Origin: Sphingobium sp. AS12 | GTDB taxonomy: Bacteria; Pseudomonadota; Alphaproteobacteria; Sphingomonadales; Sphingomonadaceae | Assembly: GCF_019097845.1 (NCBI RefSeq) | Contig: NZ_JAHRGM010000019.1 | Location: 1-64,000, forward strand | Direction: 5' to 3' | Length of the DNA stretch: 64,000 bases | In this document: piece after piece, positions 52,389 through 62,666 of the stretch | Position numbering within the stretch: position 1 is the first letter of the stretch | Layout of the letters: every line of letters starts with the position of its first letter | The notes under the pieces: model-generated | Seen by the model: only the letters and a program-made list of their open reading frames with translations | Databases searched by the model: none | What the model was told of the DNA's origin: nothing | Program-made: the position numbers and the translations under genes

Positions 52389-55252
52389 CAGCGGCGCTTG
52401 CCGATGGTCACCGCTGCGCCGGTATAGGTTACTTCCGCATCAAAGGCATTGTCGTCGGTAACCGGCTTGCCCGGCACAACCCATTTGATGCGGATTGTGC
52501 GCGTTGCAGGCATGTCCTTCCAGCCCGCGCCCTGGCGTGCGCCGATGGTCAGCGTGCCTTTGCTATCGTCATAGGTCATCGGGATGCGGCTCGATGCCCC
52601 CATTTTATAGGCAACGCTGCGACCGTCATCTTCGTAGAGCGAGAATTGGCCATTTGCCCCGGCATAGACTGCAATGGTCAGCGGTGCATCGCGGTGCTGA
52701 TCGACCCATTGTGTAACCGGACCCATCGGCACCACAGCGCCAGCGCGGACGAACAGGGGCATCCGTTCATAGGGCGCATCGACCTTGACCGAAGCCCCCC
52801 CGCGATAGGCATTGCCTGTCGAGAAGTCATACCATTGCGTATTGCCGGGGAAATAGACGCTGCGGCTGCGCGCCTTGTAATCGGTGACCGGCGCGACAAG
52901 GAAGGCGTCGCCGAACAGATATTGATCGTTGATCTTGCGGACCTCTGCATCGGCGGGGAAATCCATCACCATTCCGCGCATGATGCTGCCATCCTTCATA
53001 TAGGTGTCGGCACCGATCGTGTAGATGTAAGGCATCAGGCGGTATCGCAGCTTGTCATACCAGACCATCGATTCGCGCATCGGCGAGCCTTCCGGGCTGA
53101 TTTCGTAAATTTCGCGGTAGGGCGCCTCGCCATGGCTGCGGAAAAGCGGAGAGAATGCGCCGAACTGGAACCAGCGCAGGTTCAGTTCGCGCCATTCCTC
53201 CAGATCCGCAGCAGTCGGCGTCTTGGTGGAAAATCGATCTTCCAGCGCAAAGCCGCCAATATCATGGGTCCAGTTGGGGATGCCCGACAGCGATGCATTG
53301 ACACCCGCCGAGATCTGCGCCCGCAGATCGTACCAGCGGCTGGCCACATCACCCGACCAGATCGCGGCACCATAGCGTTGCAACCCGCCAAAGCCCGACC
53401 GGGTCAGCAGAAAGGGGCGGACGTCGGGCTTATAGGCAGTCCAGCCATCATAGAAGGCACGCGCATTCATCAACGGATAGCTGTTGAAGAATTCCGCCGC
53501 CGGACCCATCGCGGTCGGTCCCATGGTGTCGACCCGTTCAGCGATCGACAGATTGGAATGCATGTCCGGTTCACTGGCATCGGCCCACCAGGCATCAACC
53601 CCGAACCTGGCCAGCCGCTGTTCAATCTGTTTCCAGAAAATGCTGCGGCCTTCGGGGGCGTAGGGGTCATAGAAGGTGCTTTGATAGCCGATGCCGACCC
53701 AGTCCTTGTTCCCCTGTTTGATGTTGCCCTGATAGACTAACCCTTTGGCGGCCAGTTCCTTGTAAGTGTCGGTGGTCGGATAGAATTTCGGCCAGACCGA
53801 GATCATGAAATTGGCGTGATTGTCATGAACCTGATCAATCAACCCCTTGGGATCGGGGAAGCGGGTCGGGTCGAAGCGGTGGCTGCCCCAGTCATCATCG
53901 CGCCAATAGCGCCAGTCGAGCACGATATTGTCTAGCGGAATGGCCAGTTCGCGATATTTGGCAACGACATCGGTGATTTCCTTCGACGTGTCGTAACGCT
54001 GACGCGATTGCCAGAAGCCATAGGCCCATTTGGGCATCATCTCCGCCTTGCCGGTCAGTTGGCGGTACCCCGCGATGACGTTGTCCATGGTGCTGCCGGG
54101 GACGAACCAATAATCCTTCGCTTGCGCCACATCACTGGTCATCCAGACCGAATGCCGGTCGGGCGCGGGTAGGGGATCATTGTGCAGCAACGCTATATAG
54201 CCCGCATTGGGTTCCCATTCGACACGGATCGCGGCAGGCTTGCCCTTGACCAGCGGTACTTCAAAATTGGCAAACCAGGGGTTCCAGTTCTGCCGCCAGC
54301 GATCCAGCATCAGTTTGCCGTCGACATAGACCTTGTAATAGCTTGAACCGTAGAGCTGGAACTTATGGACGCCGGTGGCGTCCGGCATCACGTCGCCGCT
54401 CCAGATCACCGTCTGTTTCTGCACGGCATTGCCTGCCGTATTTTGGCCGCCTGTCGCAGCGACGGTTTTGGCCTTGGCGGCTTCGGGCCATTTCGACTGA
54501 TCGTTCAAAAACTGATAATCAATCGTCGCTTCCTGTTGTGTCACAACGGGTTTGCCATCCAGAAAATACTCAGCTTTCCAGCCGGGCTTGCCATCGCTGG
54601 TGACGGACATATCTTCGCCCACCAATGCGTAGGGTTTGGGATTGCCGAAACGGCTGATCCCGTCATTGTCCCACAACAGGCCATAGCCCTTCGTCGAGAC
54701 GACAAACGGAACGGCGATGTCCATATTGTGCTGGGCAAGTTCGACATCCTCGCCATTATAGTCCATCTGGCTGTTCTGGTGCTGGCCAAGACCATAGACA
54801 CCTTCGTCAGTGCCGCGATTGAACTGCTGTGATATGCTGACGTAGGGCTTGCCATCCACCGTAGTCGGGCGGAATTGCGGCGCACCGCTTTCGCCTAGCA
54901 GGACATGCCCGTCCGGGTCGAGAAATGTCACCTGTCCTGTGGAAAGATCGACATCAGCGGTTGCCTTTTGCGCCTTTACGAAGACATGATCCTTGGCTTC
55001 CACTACAGTGAATGCGCCCGTTGCCGGTGGATTGGGCACCATGAGACTGGGCGCACGGGCAGCGATTTTCTGTCCCTTTGGCAGCGCCACGACATGGACA
55101 ATACCCGTCCCATGCACAGACAATTCGACGCTGGCCGATGGGCCGGTGGCGGGTGTGACGAGCACGCCGGTCGCGGTCTGGCGATAGCTTTGTGCCTGCG
55201 CCACGCCGATCGCACTACTCAGCATCAACGCCGTGAGGATTAACTTCTTCAT
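52388..55252 (-). CDS. Alpha-xylosidase, glycoside hydrolase family 31 with inserted PA14 domain
   Basis: 954 residues with a signal peptide (about 1-20, GVAQAQ). An N-terminal GH31 beta-sandwich is interrupted at about 225-355 by a PA14 module (GWKAEYF, GVHKFQLYGSSYYKVYVDGK). The barrel carries the nucleophile Asp558 in WWADASEPDM and IVLDWRYW. The PA14 insert is a hallmark of xyloglucan-specific alpha-xylosidases such as Cellvibrio Xyl31A, where it helps bind longer oligosaccharides. It releases non-reducing-end xylose, feeding XylB downstream. Confidence 0.9.
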   Translation of the reverse strand: MKKLILTALMLSSAIGVAQAQSYRQTATGVLVTPATGPSASVELSVHGTGIVHVVALPKGQKIAARAPSLMVPNPPATGAFTVVEAKDHVFVKAQKATADVDLSTGQVTFLDPDGHVLLGESGAPQFRPTTVDGKPYVSISQQFNRGTDEGVYGLGQHQNSQMDYNGEDVELAQHNMDIAVPFVVSTKGYGLLWDNDGISRFGNPKPYALVGEDMSVTSDGKPGWKAEYFLDGKPVVTQQEATIDYQFLNDQSKWPEAAKAKTVAATGGQNTAGNAVQKQTVIWSGDVMPDATGVHKFQLYGSSYYKVYVDGKLMLDRWRQNWNPWFANFEVPLVKGKPAAIRVEWEPNAGYIALLHNDPLPAPDRHSVWMTSDVAQAKDYWFVPGSTMDNVIAGYRQLTGKAEMMPKWAYGFWQSRQRYDTSKEITDVVAKYRELAIPLDNIVLDWRYWRDDDWGSHRFDPTRFPDPKGLIDQVHDNHANFMISVWPKFYPTTDTYKELAAKGLVYQGNIKQGNKDWVGIGYQSTFYDPYAPEGRSIFWKQIEQRLARFGVDAWWADASEPDMHSNLSIAERVDTMGPTAMGPAAEFFNSYPLMNARAFYDGWTAYKPDVRPFLLTRSGFGGLQRYGAAIWSGDVASRWYDLRAQISAGVNASLSGIPNWTHDIGGFALEDRFSTKTPTAADLEEWRELNLRWFQFGAFSPLFRSHGEAPYREIYEISPEGSPMRESMVWYDKLRYRLMPYIYTIGADTYMKDGSIMRGMVMDFPADAEVRKINDQYLFGDAFLVAPVTDYKARSRSVYFPGNTQWYDFSTGNAYRGGASVKVDAPYERMPLFVRAGAVVPMGPVTQWVDQHRDAPLTIAVYAGANGQFSLYEDDGRSVAYKMGASSRIPMTYDDSKGTLTIGARQGAGWKDMPATRTIRIKWVVPGKPVTDDNAFDAEVTYTGAAVTIGKRR

Positions 55253-55287
55253 CGTCCTTCTCCCTGAATCGTCCTTGGCAGCACCGC

Positions 55288-56898
55288 TCAGCGGTAGCGC
55301 CCCATAGTGATCTTCAATATTTGCGGCTTATCGAGCAGGTTGATGCCGTAATCAGTCTGATCGCCGTTCCACACGCGCGTCATCACCCATTTACCGTCCC
55401 GAAACGCGCCTTCCTCGACACGCAGCACCATGCTGTTGGGGGTTCCGTCAGCGCTTGCGACAGTCAGCCGTACATGATCGCCGACGACCAGAAATTCGTC
55501 CGCCGACAGTTGCGCCACCGCAACGCCGCCGATCAAATCCTTGCTCCATGGGGCGGGTTCCGACTTGAGCCACGTCCAGGCCTTCATCCCGAATTGCCAT
55601 TCGCCCCAGGAGGCCGAAATCGTCCAACCGCCCATATTGGTCGAGACCGGCGCGCCATCATCGGGCCTGGCTGCGCCCCATGTCGGCCGCTCAAATGCGA
55701 TGCGCGCCCAATCGCGCATGATTGACCCGACCGCCTGATAGGGCAAGGCGAGCGGATCTAGCGTGGCGGCGTCCAGATCTTTTGCACCCAGCGGATAGTT
55801 GAAATAGCCGCTCGCATCGAGGCCGAACGGCGCATATCCAATCGCGCCGCGCCCCAGAGCCGCGTAGAAATAGCGATGAAATTCCCGCGCATTGCCGATT
55901 TCCGGTACCATGAGCGCATTGTCGGCACGCGCATATTTATCGAGATATTGCACAACATTGGCACTTGCCCGGTCGTAAATATCAGGGGCGGCAAAATCGA
56001 TATGCGGTGCCGCCGCCTTCCATATGTCGAGCACATCCTGTTGCGGGCCGCCGCTCGCCACGCCATCCGGGTCAGGCACGTTTGAAGGCCCGGCAAGCGC
56101 GGCGTTGACATACATGGGCAAGGGTTTGACAGCCTTGCCTGCCGCCGCGATCGCATCGACATAGGCGGCGACGTACCAGCTATTGAAGGCACGATCCGCC
56201 TGCGCGCCAAATGCCTGGCTCCAGGTGCCGGATTTGCCCGTCGCTTTGGCCAGTGCCGCAGGGATCGGCTTTGCAAACAGTGCATCGCCGGTCGGCCCAT
56301 AATCGCGCGGGTTACGGTAGCTGCCAGTCTCGTTCTGGGGCTGCACCAGGATTACGGTATTTTGTGCATCATGATCACGCAGATATTCCATGACCTTGAC
56401 GAACGCCCGCATGTCGGCGGCGAGCGTTGCGGTGCCGTGCGCACTGAGCACGCCATGATCTTTGCCGTCCCGCGTCTTCATGCGGGGGAAGCGGCGACTG
56501 TCCAGCTTTACCCAATCGGGGGTATAGGCGTAGGACGTATTCTTCCACGTGCCGAACCACAAAAGCACGACGCGCTTGTCATGGGCACGCGCCTGATCCA
56601 GCAAGGTTTGCAGAAAAGACAGGTCGAACTGACCTTCAACCGGTTCAACCTGTTGCCAGGCGATTGGCACTTCGACCGTATTGGCATGAACCCGATCCAG
56701 CACATCCCAGGCGGATTTCAGCGCCTCTGGATAGTTGCTCGAATTATTGACCTGCCCCCCTAATATCGTGAAGGGTGTACCGTCGACTATCAGCGCATGA
56801 CGACCATTTTTGCTGACCAGTTTGGGAATCGGCGTGACCTGCTGGGCGATTGCCGGAACGGGTAGCGTGATGAGCAACAGCGTCGCCAGAAATTTCAT
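55288..56898 (-). CDS. Beta-galactosidase, glycoside hydrolase family 35 (Bgl35A-like)
   Basis: 536 residues with signal peptide to about residue 19. The barrel has ILGGQVNNSSNYPEAL, acid/base Glu190 (VQPQNETGSY) and nucleophile Glu333 (MVPEIGN). A C-terminal domain of the DUF5597 type follows. This short GH35 form is the one that takes galactose from xyloglucan oligosaccharides in Cellvibrio. Its ATG overlaps the GH74 stop (ATGA). Confidence 0.9.
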   Translation of the reverse strand: MKFLATLLLITLPVPAIAQQVTPIPKLVSKNGRHALIVDGTPFTILGGQVNNSSNYPEALKSAWDVLDRVHANTVEVPIAWQQVEPVEGQFDLSFLQTLLDQARAHDKRVVLLWFGTWKNTSYAYTPDWVKLDSRRFPRMKTRDGKDHGVLSAHGTATLAADMRAFVKVMEYLRDHDAQNTVILVQPQNETGSYRNPRDYGPTGDALFAKPIPAALAKATGKSGTWSQAFGAQADRAFNSWYVAAYVDAIAAAGKAVKPLPMYVNAALAGPSNVPDPDGVASGGPQQDVLDIWKAAAPHIDFAAPDIYDRASANVVQYLDKYARADNALMVPEIGNAREFHRYFYAALGRGAIGYAPFGLDASGYFNYPLGAKDLDAATLDPLALPYQAVGSIMRDWARIAFERPTWGAARPDDGAPVSTNMGGWTISASWGEWQFGMKAWTWLKSEPAPWSKDLIGGVAVAQLSADEFLVVGDHVRLTVASADGTPNSMVLRVEEGAFRDGKWVMTRVWNGDQTDYGINLLDKPQILKITMGRYR

Positions 56899-59099
56899 TT
56901 CGTCTCTCCCGCAGGATCGCCATAGAATAGTCCGCGGCCGTCAGTGCCCAGATAGACGCGGCCCGCATGGCGCGGATCGCCCGAAATGACGCGATAACGC
57001 CCACCCCAGCGATGTGCGTCATCGTCGATCCGCGTCCAGCTCTTATGGTCGGTCGAGCGCCACACGCCGCGTTGCTCACCCAGCGTCCCAACCGCAAAAA
57101 TCGTCGCGTCTTTCCCTGCCATCGGCAGGCCCAACCCGAAAAGTTCGACCTTCAACATGCCGCTCGCCATGACGAAGCTCTGTCCACCATCGATGCTGTG
57201 ATACAGTTGTTCACCCACCTGAAACCACAGGTCACCGGTGCCAAAAGGTGATGCGACAAGACGATATTGTTGTTCGCGGCCATGGACTTTGCCGAGCGAT
57301 AGTCGCGCAGGTAGGCCAAGGCCCGCGACCGGTACGAAGGTTCGTGCCGCATCGTTCGACACGAGCAGCCGATCATGATCAAAATCGACCGAATAAAAGC
57401 GCCGCGCATCAACCTTGTCCGCTACCGGGCGGGCATTCAGCCCCAGTCCCTGCACCAGATCCCATGACTTACCCCGGTCGCGCGTGACCAGCGGCATAGG
57501 CGTGGCAACGACGAACGTGCCGCCATCGGCCGACACGATCACCGCCGCTTCGCCCGCAAGGTCATAGCGTTTGCCCTGTTCGCCGTCAGCCAGGCGTATC
57601 GGCGGAACCCGAAGCGGTTTCCAGCTTTTGCCGCCATCCTGGGACCAGCCAAGGGTCGCATCGCGCGGGCGTTCGGCATAGAGGCTGCCGCTGCGCACGA
57701 CGACATGCGGTGTGCGTCCGGCATAATCGAGATTGTTGGTGTTCGAGAGATAGGGGTTGGTGAAGGTCGGCTTCGGCGACGCATTCAAATCTTCATGGAC
57801 GAAACCGGCAATGTCACCAAAGCCCGAAATTAGATGTGCGCCGCCGGTCGGGGAAGTCAGCGTAATGATCGCAGTCTGTTCAATCCCTTTCACCCATGGC
57901 TTCCACAGGATTTCGCCCCCGGGCTTGGCCGAGTCCGCCGCATAGACGGTTGCGCCTGTCGTATAGACCATGCGTCCGGCGTCGAACGGATCAATCGCCA
58001 GTCCCGAAATCCAGTGTCCGAAATCCGCGCCCTTGCCTTCATGCAGCAGATAAGGCGTTGCAGAGACGTTGCGCCTGCTGCGGGTGCCCAGATCATTCCA
58101 GCGCGCTCCGCCGTCGCGCGATAGCCAGACGGTATCACCGGGCTGCCAGCGGTCGATGGTCGATACCGCCACTATCCCGGCCCGCGATACCGCAAGACCC
58201 ATGAAGCCGCCCATGCCATAGTCGCGCGGCGTGATGTCGCGCGCGCTCCCATCCGGTGCGAAGCGCCACACCGCGCCGGTCGTTGCGTCACTTGGACCTA
58301 TGCCGTCCGAATATGTCACATATAATGTGCCGTCTGCGCCCACCGCCCCCTTTGTGGCAAGCAAATCGGGGGCCGGCCCTTTGACCGCCAGCCAGTTTTT
58401 GCCGCCATCATCGGATCGGAACAGATGGTCCGCGCCCGGATCCGCGATCCCGGCCCAGATGCGCCCGGTGCGCGAATCGATCGCGATGAACGATATGCCG
58501 CCATGCGCTTGCCCCGCAGCGGGTGCCCCAAGCCCGGCAATCGGGAAGGTCGTGACCTTGGCCCAGTGCGCGCCCGAATCATCGCTCCGCCACAAGCCGT
58601 CATGGCGCGATCCAAAAAACAGCGTCGAACGATTATGGGGATCAATCGCCAGCCGTTCGCCCATGCCGCGACCCGGCTCGTTGCCCCCCATCGCGAACGG
58701 TACTGGCGTCGTCGTCCATGTCCTGCCGCGATCGATGGACCGCAAAATGGCGGCGGGCAGACGCGCGGCCATACCCACCGCAAGATAGACGATGTTGGCG
58801 TCGCGCGGATCGACGGCGATACTTTCGACGCCCATGTAGCTGCTTATCGCCATGCCGTCTTGAAGCGGAATCCAGCGCGCGGCCTTGACATCCCAGCGAT
58901 AGGCACCGCCCATATCGGTACGCAGATAGGCCAGGCCTGGTTCGGAGGGGCTGAAGATGATGTTGGGTGCATAACCGCCCGCGCCTACAGTCACATTGGT
59001 CCAGCGATAGGGCGCAGCACGGTCGGCAGCCGCGATTGCGGGAACGCTCCCAGCCGTGCAAAGGACTGACACGGTCGCCAAGCTTGCACCCCACCTCAT
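56895..59099 (-). CDS. Xyloglucanase, glycoside hydrolase family 74 (endo-xyloglucan hydrolase)
   Basis: 734 residues with signal peptide to about residue 25. Two seven-bladed beta-propellers: many Asp-box-like repeats (RSDDGGKNW, LSRDGGARWNDL, WSQDGGKSWKPL) and the N-terminal GGYAPNIIFS / LRTDMGGAYRW block containing Asp62 in the place of a catalytic Asp. The family cuts the beta-1,4-glucan backbone of xyloglucan. It is the first gene of the operon gh74-gh35-gh31-gh29 and so sets the substrate of the locus. No carbohydrate-binding module is attached. Confidence 0.92.
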   Translation of the reverse strand: MRWGASLATVSVLCTAGSVPAIAAADRAAPYRWTNVTVGAGGYAPNIIFSPSEPGLAYLRTDMGGAYRWDVKAARWIPLQDGMAISSYMGVESIAVDPRDANIVYLAVGMAARLPAAILRSIDRGRTWTTTPVPFAMGGNEPGRGMGERLAIDPHNRSTLFFGSRHDGLWRSDDSGAHWAKVTTFPIAGLGAPAAGQAHGGISFIAIDSRTGRIWAGIADPGADHLFRSDDGGKNWLAVKGPAPDLLATKGAVGADGTLYVTYSDGIGPSDATTGAVWRFAPDGSARDITPRDYGMGGFMGLAVSRAGIVAVSTIDRWQPGDTVWLSRDGGARWNDLGTRSRRNVSATPYLLHEGKGADFGHWISGLAIDPFDAGRMVYTTGATVYAADSAKPGGEILWKPWVKGIEQTAIITLTSPTGGAHLISGFGDIAGFVHEDLNASPKPTFTNPYLSNTNNLDYAGRTPHVVVRSGSLYAERPRDATLGWSQDGGKSWKPLRVPPIRLADGEQGKRYDLAGEAAVIVSADGGTFVVATPMPLVTRDRGKSWDLVQGLGLNARPVADKVDARRFYSVDFDHDRLLVSNDAARTFVPVAGLGLPARLSLGKVHGREQQYRLVASPFGTGDLWFQVGEQLYHSIDGGQSFVMASGMLKVELFGLGLPMAGKDATIFAVGTLGEQRGVWRSTDHKSWTRIDDDAHRWGGRYRVISGDPRHAGRVYLGTDGRGLFYGDPAGETK

Positions 59100-59173
59100 C
59101 CGTTTGCACCCTCCCCAATTTGATAATGTCTTAGATGTTTGATCGCATCTCTTGACGCCCCTTATGGCATATA

Positions 59174-59187
59174 CGATACCGCTACCA
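59174..59187. promoter_or_regulatory. LacI-type operator between the GH74 operon and the xylX operon
   Basis: CGATACCGCTACCA (minus strand TGGTAGCGGTATCG), an imperfect 14-bp palindrome with CG centre. It agrees at 11 of 14 positions with the site at 63811-63824 and resembles the XylR/LacI-type pattern TGGTAnCGnTAnCA. It lies 17 bases before the xylX start and 75 bases before the GH74 start, so one bound repressor could govern both divergent operons. Confidence 0.7.
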
Positions 59188-59203
59188 CAATGGAGGGAAT
59201 GAC

Positions 59204-60328
59204 GTGTCGATAGAAGAATTGCGGCTGGACCAAACCATGCCGTGTGATTGGCGGAGTGGACGATTTTTGGGAAGGATCGATCCGGGCTGCGGACCGGTGC
59301 CTATCATGGTGCGTGACGGGATGGCCTATGACATGTCGCATGTCGCACCCACCGTTTCTGCGCTGATCGCTACGCGGGCGTTTGTCGGCGGCACGCTGAT
59401 CGGGGACGCCGCGTCGATTGATCCTGCTCAGCTTCTCTCCCCCATCGACCTGCAATGCGTCAAGGCAGCGGGTGTAACCTTTGCCGTGTCCGCGCTGGAG
59501 CGGGTGATCGAAGAACAAGCGCGCGGGGATCACACCGCCGCCGCTGCCGTGCGCGAACGGCTGGAAGCAGCGCTTGGCGGCAGCATCGGATCGGTCGTGC
59601 CGGGATCGCCCGAAGCCGCAGCATTGAAGGCCGCTCTGATCGAAAGTGGCATGTGGTCGCAATATCTGGAAGTCGCGATCGGGCCGGACGCGGAAATTTT
59701 CACCAAGTCGCCGGTGTTGTCCACGGTTGGGGTGAATGCCCCAATCGGCGTGCGGTCGGATTCTACCTGGAACAATCCAGAGCCGGAAATTGTACTCGTG
59801 GCCGATTCGCAAGGGCAGGCGGTTGGCGCGACGCTCGGCAATGATGTCAATCTGCGCGATTTTGAGGGGCGTTCCGCTCTGTTGCTCGGCAAGGCGAAGG
59901 ACAATAACGCCAGTTGCTCACTCGGCCCGTTGATCCGCCTGTTCGACGGTGATTTCACGATGAACGATGTGCGCAATGCGGATGTGGCCCTGACGATCCG
60001 GGGCGCCGATGGCTATCTGCTGGAAGGCGCAAGCACGATGCGTGAAATCAGCCGCGATCCCGAAAATCTTCTGGCGCAGGCGATGAGCGAACATCAATAT
60101 CCCGATGGTTTTGTGCTGTTCTGCGGTACATTGTTCGCGCCGACGCAAGACCGCGACGATGTCGGTCGGGGATTCACCCATAAACCAGGCGACGTGGTGA
60201 CGATTTCCAGCGCGCGCCTTGGCACATTGATCAATACCGTCACCACGTCACGCGACGCCCCGCCATGGGGCTTTGGCATTGGCGATTTGATGCGCAATCT
60301 GGCGGCCCGCGGGCTGCTGGCAGCATGA
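59204..60328 (+). CDS. xylX: 2-keto-3-deoxy-D-xylonate dehydratase (FAH family), Weimberg pathway
   Basis: 374 residues from a GTG at 59204 with GGAGGGA just upstream. Long stretches are as in Caulobacter XylX: LQCVKAAGVTFAVSALERVI, WSQYLEVAIGPDAEIFTK, WNNPEPEIVL, LGNDVNLRDFEGRSALLLGK and HQYPDGFVLF. The Glu-rich metal site typical of the fumarylacetoacetate hydrolase fold is kept. It makes 2-oxoglutarate semialdehyde from 2-keto-3-deoxy-xylonate. Its stop lies 18 bases before the preferred start of xylB. Confidence 0.92.
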   Translation: MSIEELRLDQTMPCDWRSGRFLGRIDPGCGPVPIMVRDGMAYDMSHVAPTVSALIATRAFVGGTLIGDAASIDPAQLLSPIDLQCVKAAGVTFAVSALERVIEEQARGDHTAAAAVRERLEAALGGSIGSVVPGSPEAAALKAALIESGMWSQYLEVAIGPDAEIFTKSPVLSTVGVNAPIGVRSDSTWNNPEPEIVLVADSQGQAVGATLGNDVNLRDFEGRSALLLGKAKDNNASCSLGPLIRLFDGDFTMNDVRNADVALTIRGADGYLLEGASTMREISRDPENLLAQAMSEHQYPDGFVLFCGTLFAPTQDRDDVGRGFTHKPGDVVTISSARLGTLINTVTTSRDAPPWGFGIGDLMRNLAARGLLAA

Positions 60329-60345
60329 CACCGACAGGAACCAAT

Positions 60346-61131
60346 ATGTTACAGCAGACAAGCACGAACCCGACCCGTGCGATTTACGGCAGCCTACAGG
60401 ACAAGAGCGTAATCATCACCGGTGGTGCGTCCGGCATCGGCGCCGGGCTGGTCGAGGCGTTTGTCGCACAGGGTGCCAGGGTCGGTTTTGTCGATATTGC
60501 GGAAGACGAGGGCGCGGTGCTGGCCAATCAGTTGACCAGCACCGCGCGCCACGCGCCCGTGTACCGTTATTGCGATCTGACCGATCTTGACCAGCTTGGC
60601 GCAACGATGGCGGCGCTGGAAAGCGCGCTGGGCGGCGTCGACATCCTTGTCAACAACGCCGCCAATGACGATCGGCACACGATCGATGATGTCACGCCTG
60701 CGGTGTGGGAAGATCGACTGAACGTCAATTTGCGCCACCAGTTTTTTACCGCCAAGGCGGTGATCCCGGCGATGAAGCGTGCAGGCGGAGGCGCTATCGT
60801 CAATTTCGGGTCTATCAGCTGGCATCTCGCGCTGCCCGACCTGATCCTGTATCAGACATCGAAGGCCGCCATTGAAGGGATGACCCGCGCGCTCGCCCGC
60901 GATCTTGGCCGGAGCAACATTCGTGTGAACACGATTGTGCCGGGCAATGTTCAAACGCCACGACAGGAACGCTGGTACACGCCAGAGGGTGAGGCTGAAA
61001 TCGTCGCTGCCCAATGCCTTGATGGTCGCATCCAGCCTGCCGATGTTGCCGCGCTGGCACTGTTTTTGGCGTCTGACGACGCGCGCATGTGTACCGGACA
61101 CGACTATTTCGTTGATGCCGGTTGGCGCTGA
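60346..61131 (+). CDS. xylB: NAD-dependent D-xylose 1-dehydrogenase (SDR family)
   Basis: 261 residues from the ATG at 60346 (AGGAA six bases upstream; an ATG at 60325 would overlap the xylX stop as ATGA). GGASGIG cofactor motif, NNAANDDRH, FGSISWHLALPD and YQTSK are nearly the Caulobacter XylB sequence, as is VPGNVQTPRQERWYTPEGEA. It oxidises xylose to xylonolactone, the first Weimberg step. Xylonolactonase, xylonate dehydratase and the semialdehyde dehydrogenase are outside this window. Confidence 0.92.
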   Translation: MLQQTSTNPTRAIYGSLQDKSVIITGGASGIGAGLVEAFVAQGARVGFVDIAEDEGAVLANQLTSTARHAPVYRYCDLTDLDQLGATMAALESALGGVDILVNNAANDDRHTIDDVTPAVWEDRLNVNLRHQFFTAKAVIPAMKRAGGGAIVNFGSISWHLALPDLILYQTSKAAIEGMTRALARDLGRSNIRVNTIVPGNVQTPRQERWYTPEGEAEIVAAQCLDGRIQPADVAALALFLASDDARMCTGHDYFVDAGWR

Positions 61132-61226
61132 TGCAGGTGACCACTGGTCGCTACCCGGCATCCCCGTCACCCAGGCCAACAACTGAGCGTCCGCCAGAGG
61201 CGTGAGGATAAAGAGAGGAATTTTTC

Positions 61227-62630
61227 ATGGAGCCGGGGCAGGTCAACAAGGCGCTCATTACGCTGGTCGTCGCCGTTGCGACGATTGGCGGGTTTATGTT
61301 CGGGTATGATTCGGGCGTTATCAACGGCACTCAAAAGGGGTTGGAAGCCGCATTCGATCTGGGCCGCCTGGGTATCGGCATCAATGTCGGCGCGATTCTT
61401 GTCGGGTCATCGATCGGCGCCTTTGCAGCCGGGCGATTGTCTGACCTGATCGGACGACGCAACACGATGATGATTGCCGCTGCGCTATTCGTCATTTCCG
61501 CGTTGCTGGCAGGTGCTGCGGCATCGTCGGCGATTTTCATCTTTGCACGGATCATCGGCGGGTTCGGTGTCGGCGCAGCCAGCGTCACATCGCCAGTCTA
61601 TATTTCGGAGGTCACCCCTGCAAATATTCGTGGTCGCATGTCCAGCATCCAGCAGGTGATGATCATTTCAGGCCTTACCGGCGCATTCGTCGCGAACTTT
61701 GCGCTGGCGCGTTATGCGGGCGGATCGACGGCGATTTTGTGGGCCGGTTATGAAGCGTGGCGCTGGATGTTCTGGTTACAGGTCGTTCCGGCCGCAATCT
61801 ATTTTGTGGCGCTTTTCTTCATACCCGAAAGCCCGCGCTATTTGGTCGTGAAAGGCCGAGACGATGAAGCGCAAAGCGTCCTGACCCGCCTGTTCGGTGC
61901 GGCTGAAGCCAAACGCAAGGTCAGCGAAATTCGCGACAGCCTTTCCGCCGACCACCACCGCCCCACATTGTCCGACCTGATCGACAAGCGCACCAAAAAA
62001 ATCCGCCCTATCCTGTGGATCGGCATCGGCCTCGCCGTGTTCCAGCAACTGGTCGGCATCAACGTCGTGTTCTATTACGGCGCGACCTTGTGGGAAGCGG
62101 TCGGCTTTACCGAGGATTATGCGCTTCAGACCAACATCCTGTCGGGCGTGCTGTCGATCGGTGCCTGCCTTTTGGCCATTGCGCTGATCGACAAGATCGG
62201 ACGCAAGCCGCTGCTGCTGATCGGATCGGCCGGTATGGCGGTGACGCTGGCGGTGGTCGCATGGGCATTTTCGACCGCCGTCAGCGATGCCGGCGGCGCA
62301 GTATCGCTGCCGGGCCATTCGGGCGTGATCGCGCTCGTTGCAGCAAATTTGTACGTGATCTTCTTCAACGTGAGTTGGGGTCCGGTCATGTGGGTTATGC
62401 TGGGTGAAATGTTCCCGACGCAGATTCGCGGATCGGCACTGGCCGTTGCGGGATTTGCCCAGTGGATCGCCAACGCGGTGATTTCAGTCAGCTTCCCCAG
62501 CCTCGTTGTATCGCCCGGCCTTTCGCTGACCTATGTCGGCTATGCCATCGCGGCGGCGGTGTCCTTCTTCTTCGTCAAGACGATGGTGCAGGAGACTCGC
62601 GGGCGCGAATTGGAGGCGATGGAAGGATGA
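61227..62630 (+). CDS. Sugar:proton symporter, major facilitator superfamily (xylose permease type)
   Basis: 467 residues, 12 membrane helices. Sugar-porter signatures: FGYDSGVINGT, GRLSDLIGRR, PVYISEVTPANIRG, PESPRYLV, QQLVGINVVFYYG and GPVMWVMLGEMFP. Most like bacterial XylE/GalP. It lies 95 bases after xylB with GAGAGGAA before the ATG. Given the operon, xylose is the most likely substrate, but glucose or galactose are not excluded. Confidence 0.9.
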   Translation: MEPGQVNKALITLVVAVATIGGFMFGYDSGVINGTQKGLEAAFDLGRLGIGINVGAILVGSSIGAFAAGRLSDLIGRRNTMMIAAALFVISALLAGAAASSAIFIFARIIGGFGVGAASVTSPVYISEVTPANIRGRMSSIQQVMIISGLTGAFVANFALARYAGGSTAILWAGYEAWRWMFWLQVVPAAIYFVALFFIPESPRYLVVKGRDDEAQSVLTRLFGAAEAKRKVSEIRDSLSADHHRPTLSDLIDKRTKKIRPILWIGIGLAVFQQLVGINVVFYYGATLWEAVGFTEDYALQTNILSGVLSIGACLLAIALIDKIGRKPLLLIGSAGMAVTLAVVAWAFSTAVSDAGGAVSLPGHSGVIALVAANLYVIFFNVSWGPVMWVMLGEMFPTQIRGSALAVAGFAQWIANAVISVSFPSLVVSPGLSLTYVGYAIAAAVSFFFVKTMVQETRGRELEAMEG

Positions 62631-62666
62631 GATTTGCCGTCGGGGGCTGTGTTGTTGGCCGGATTG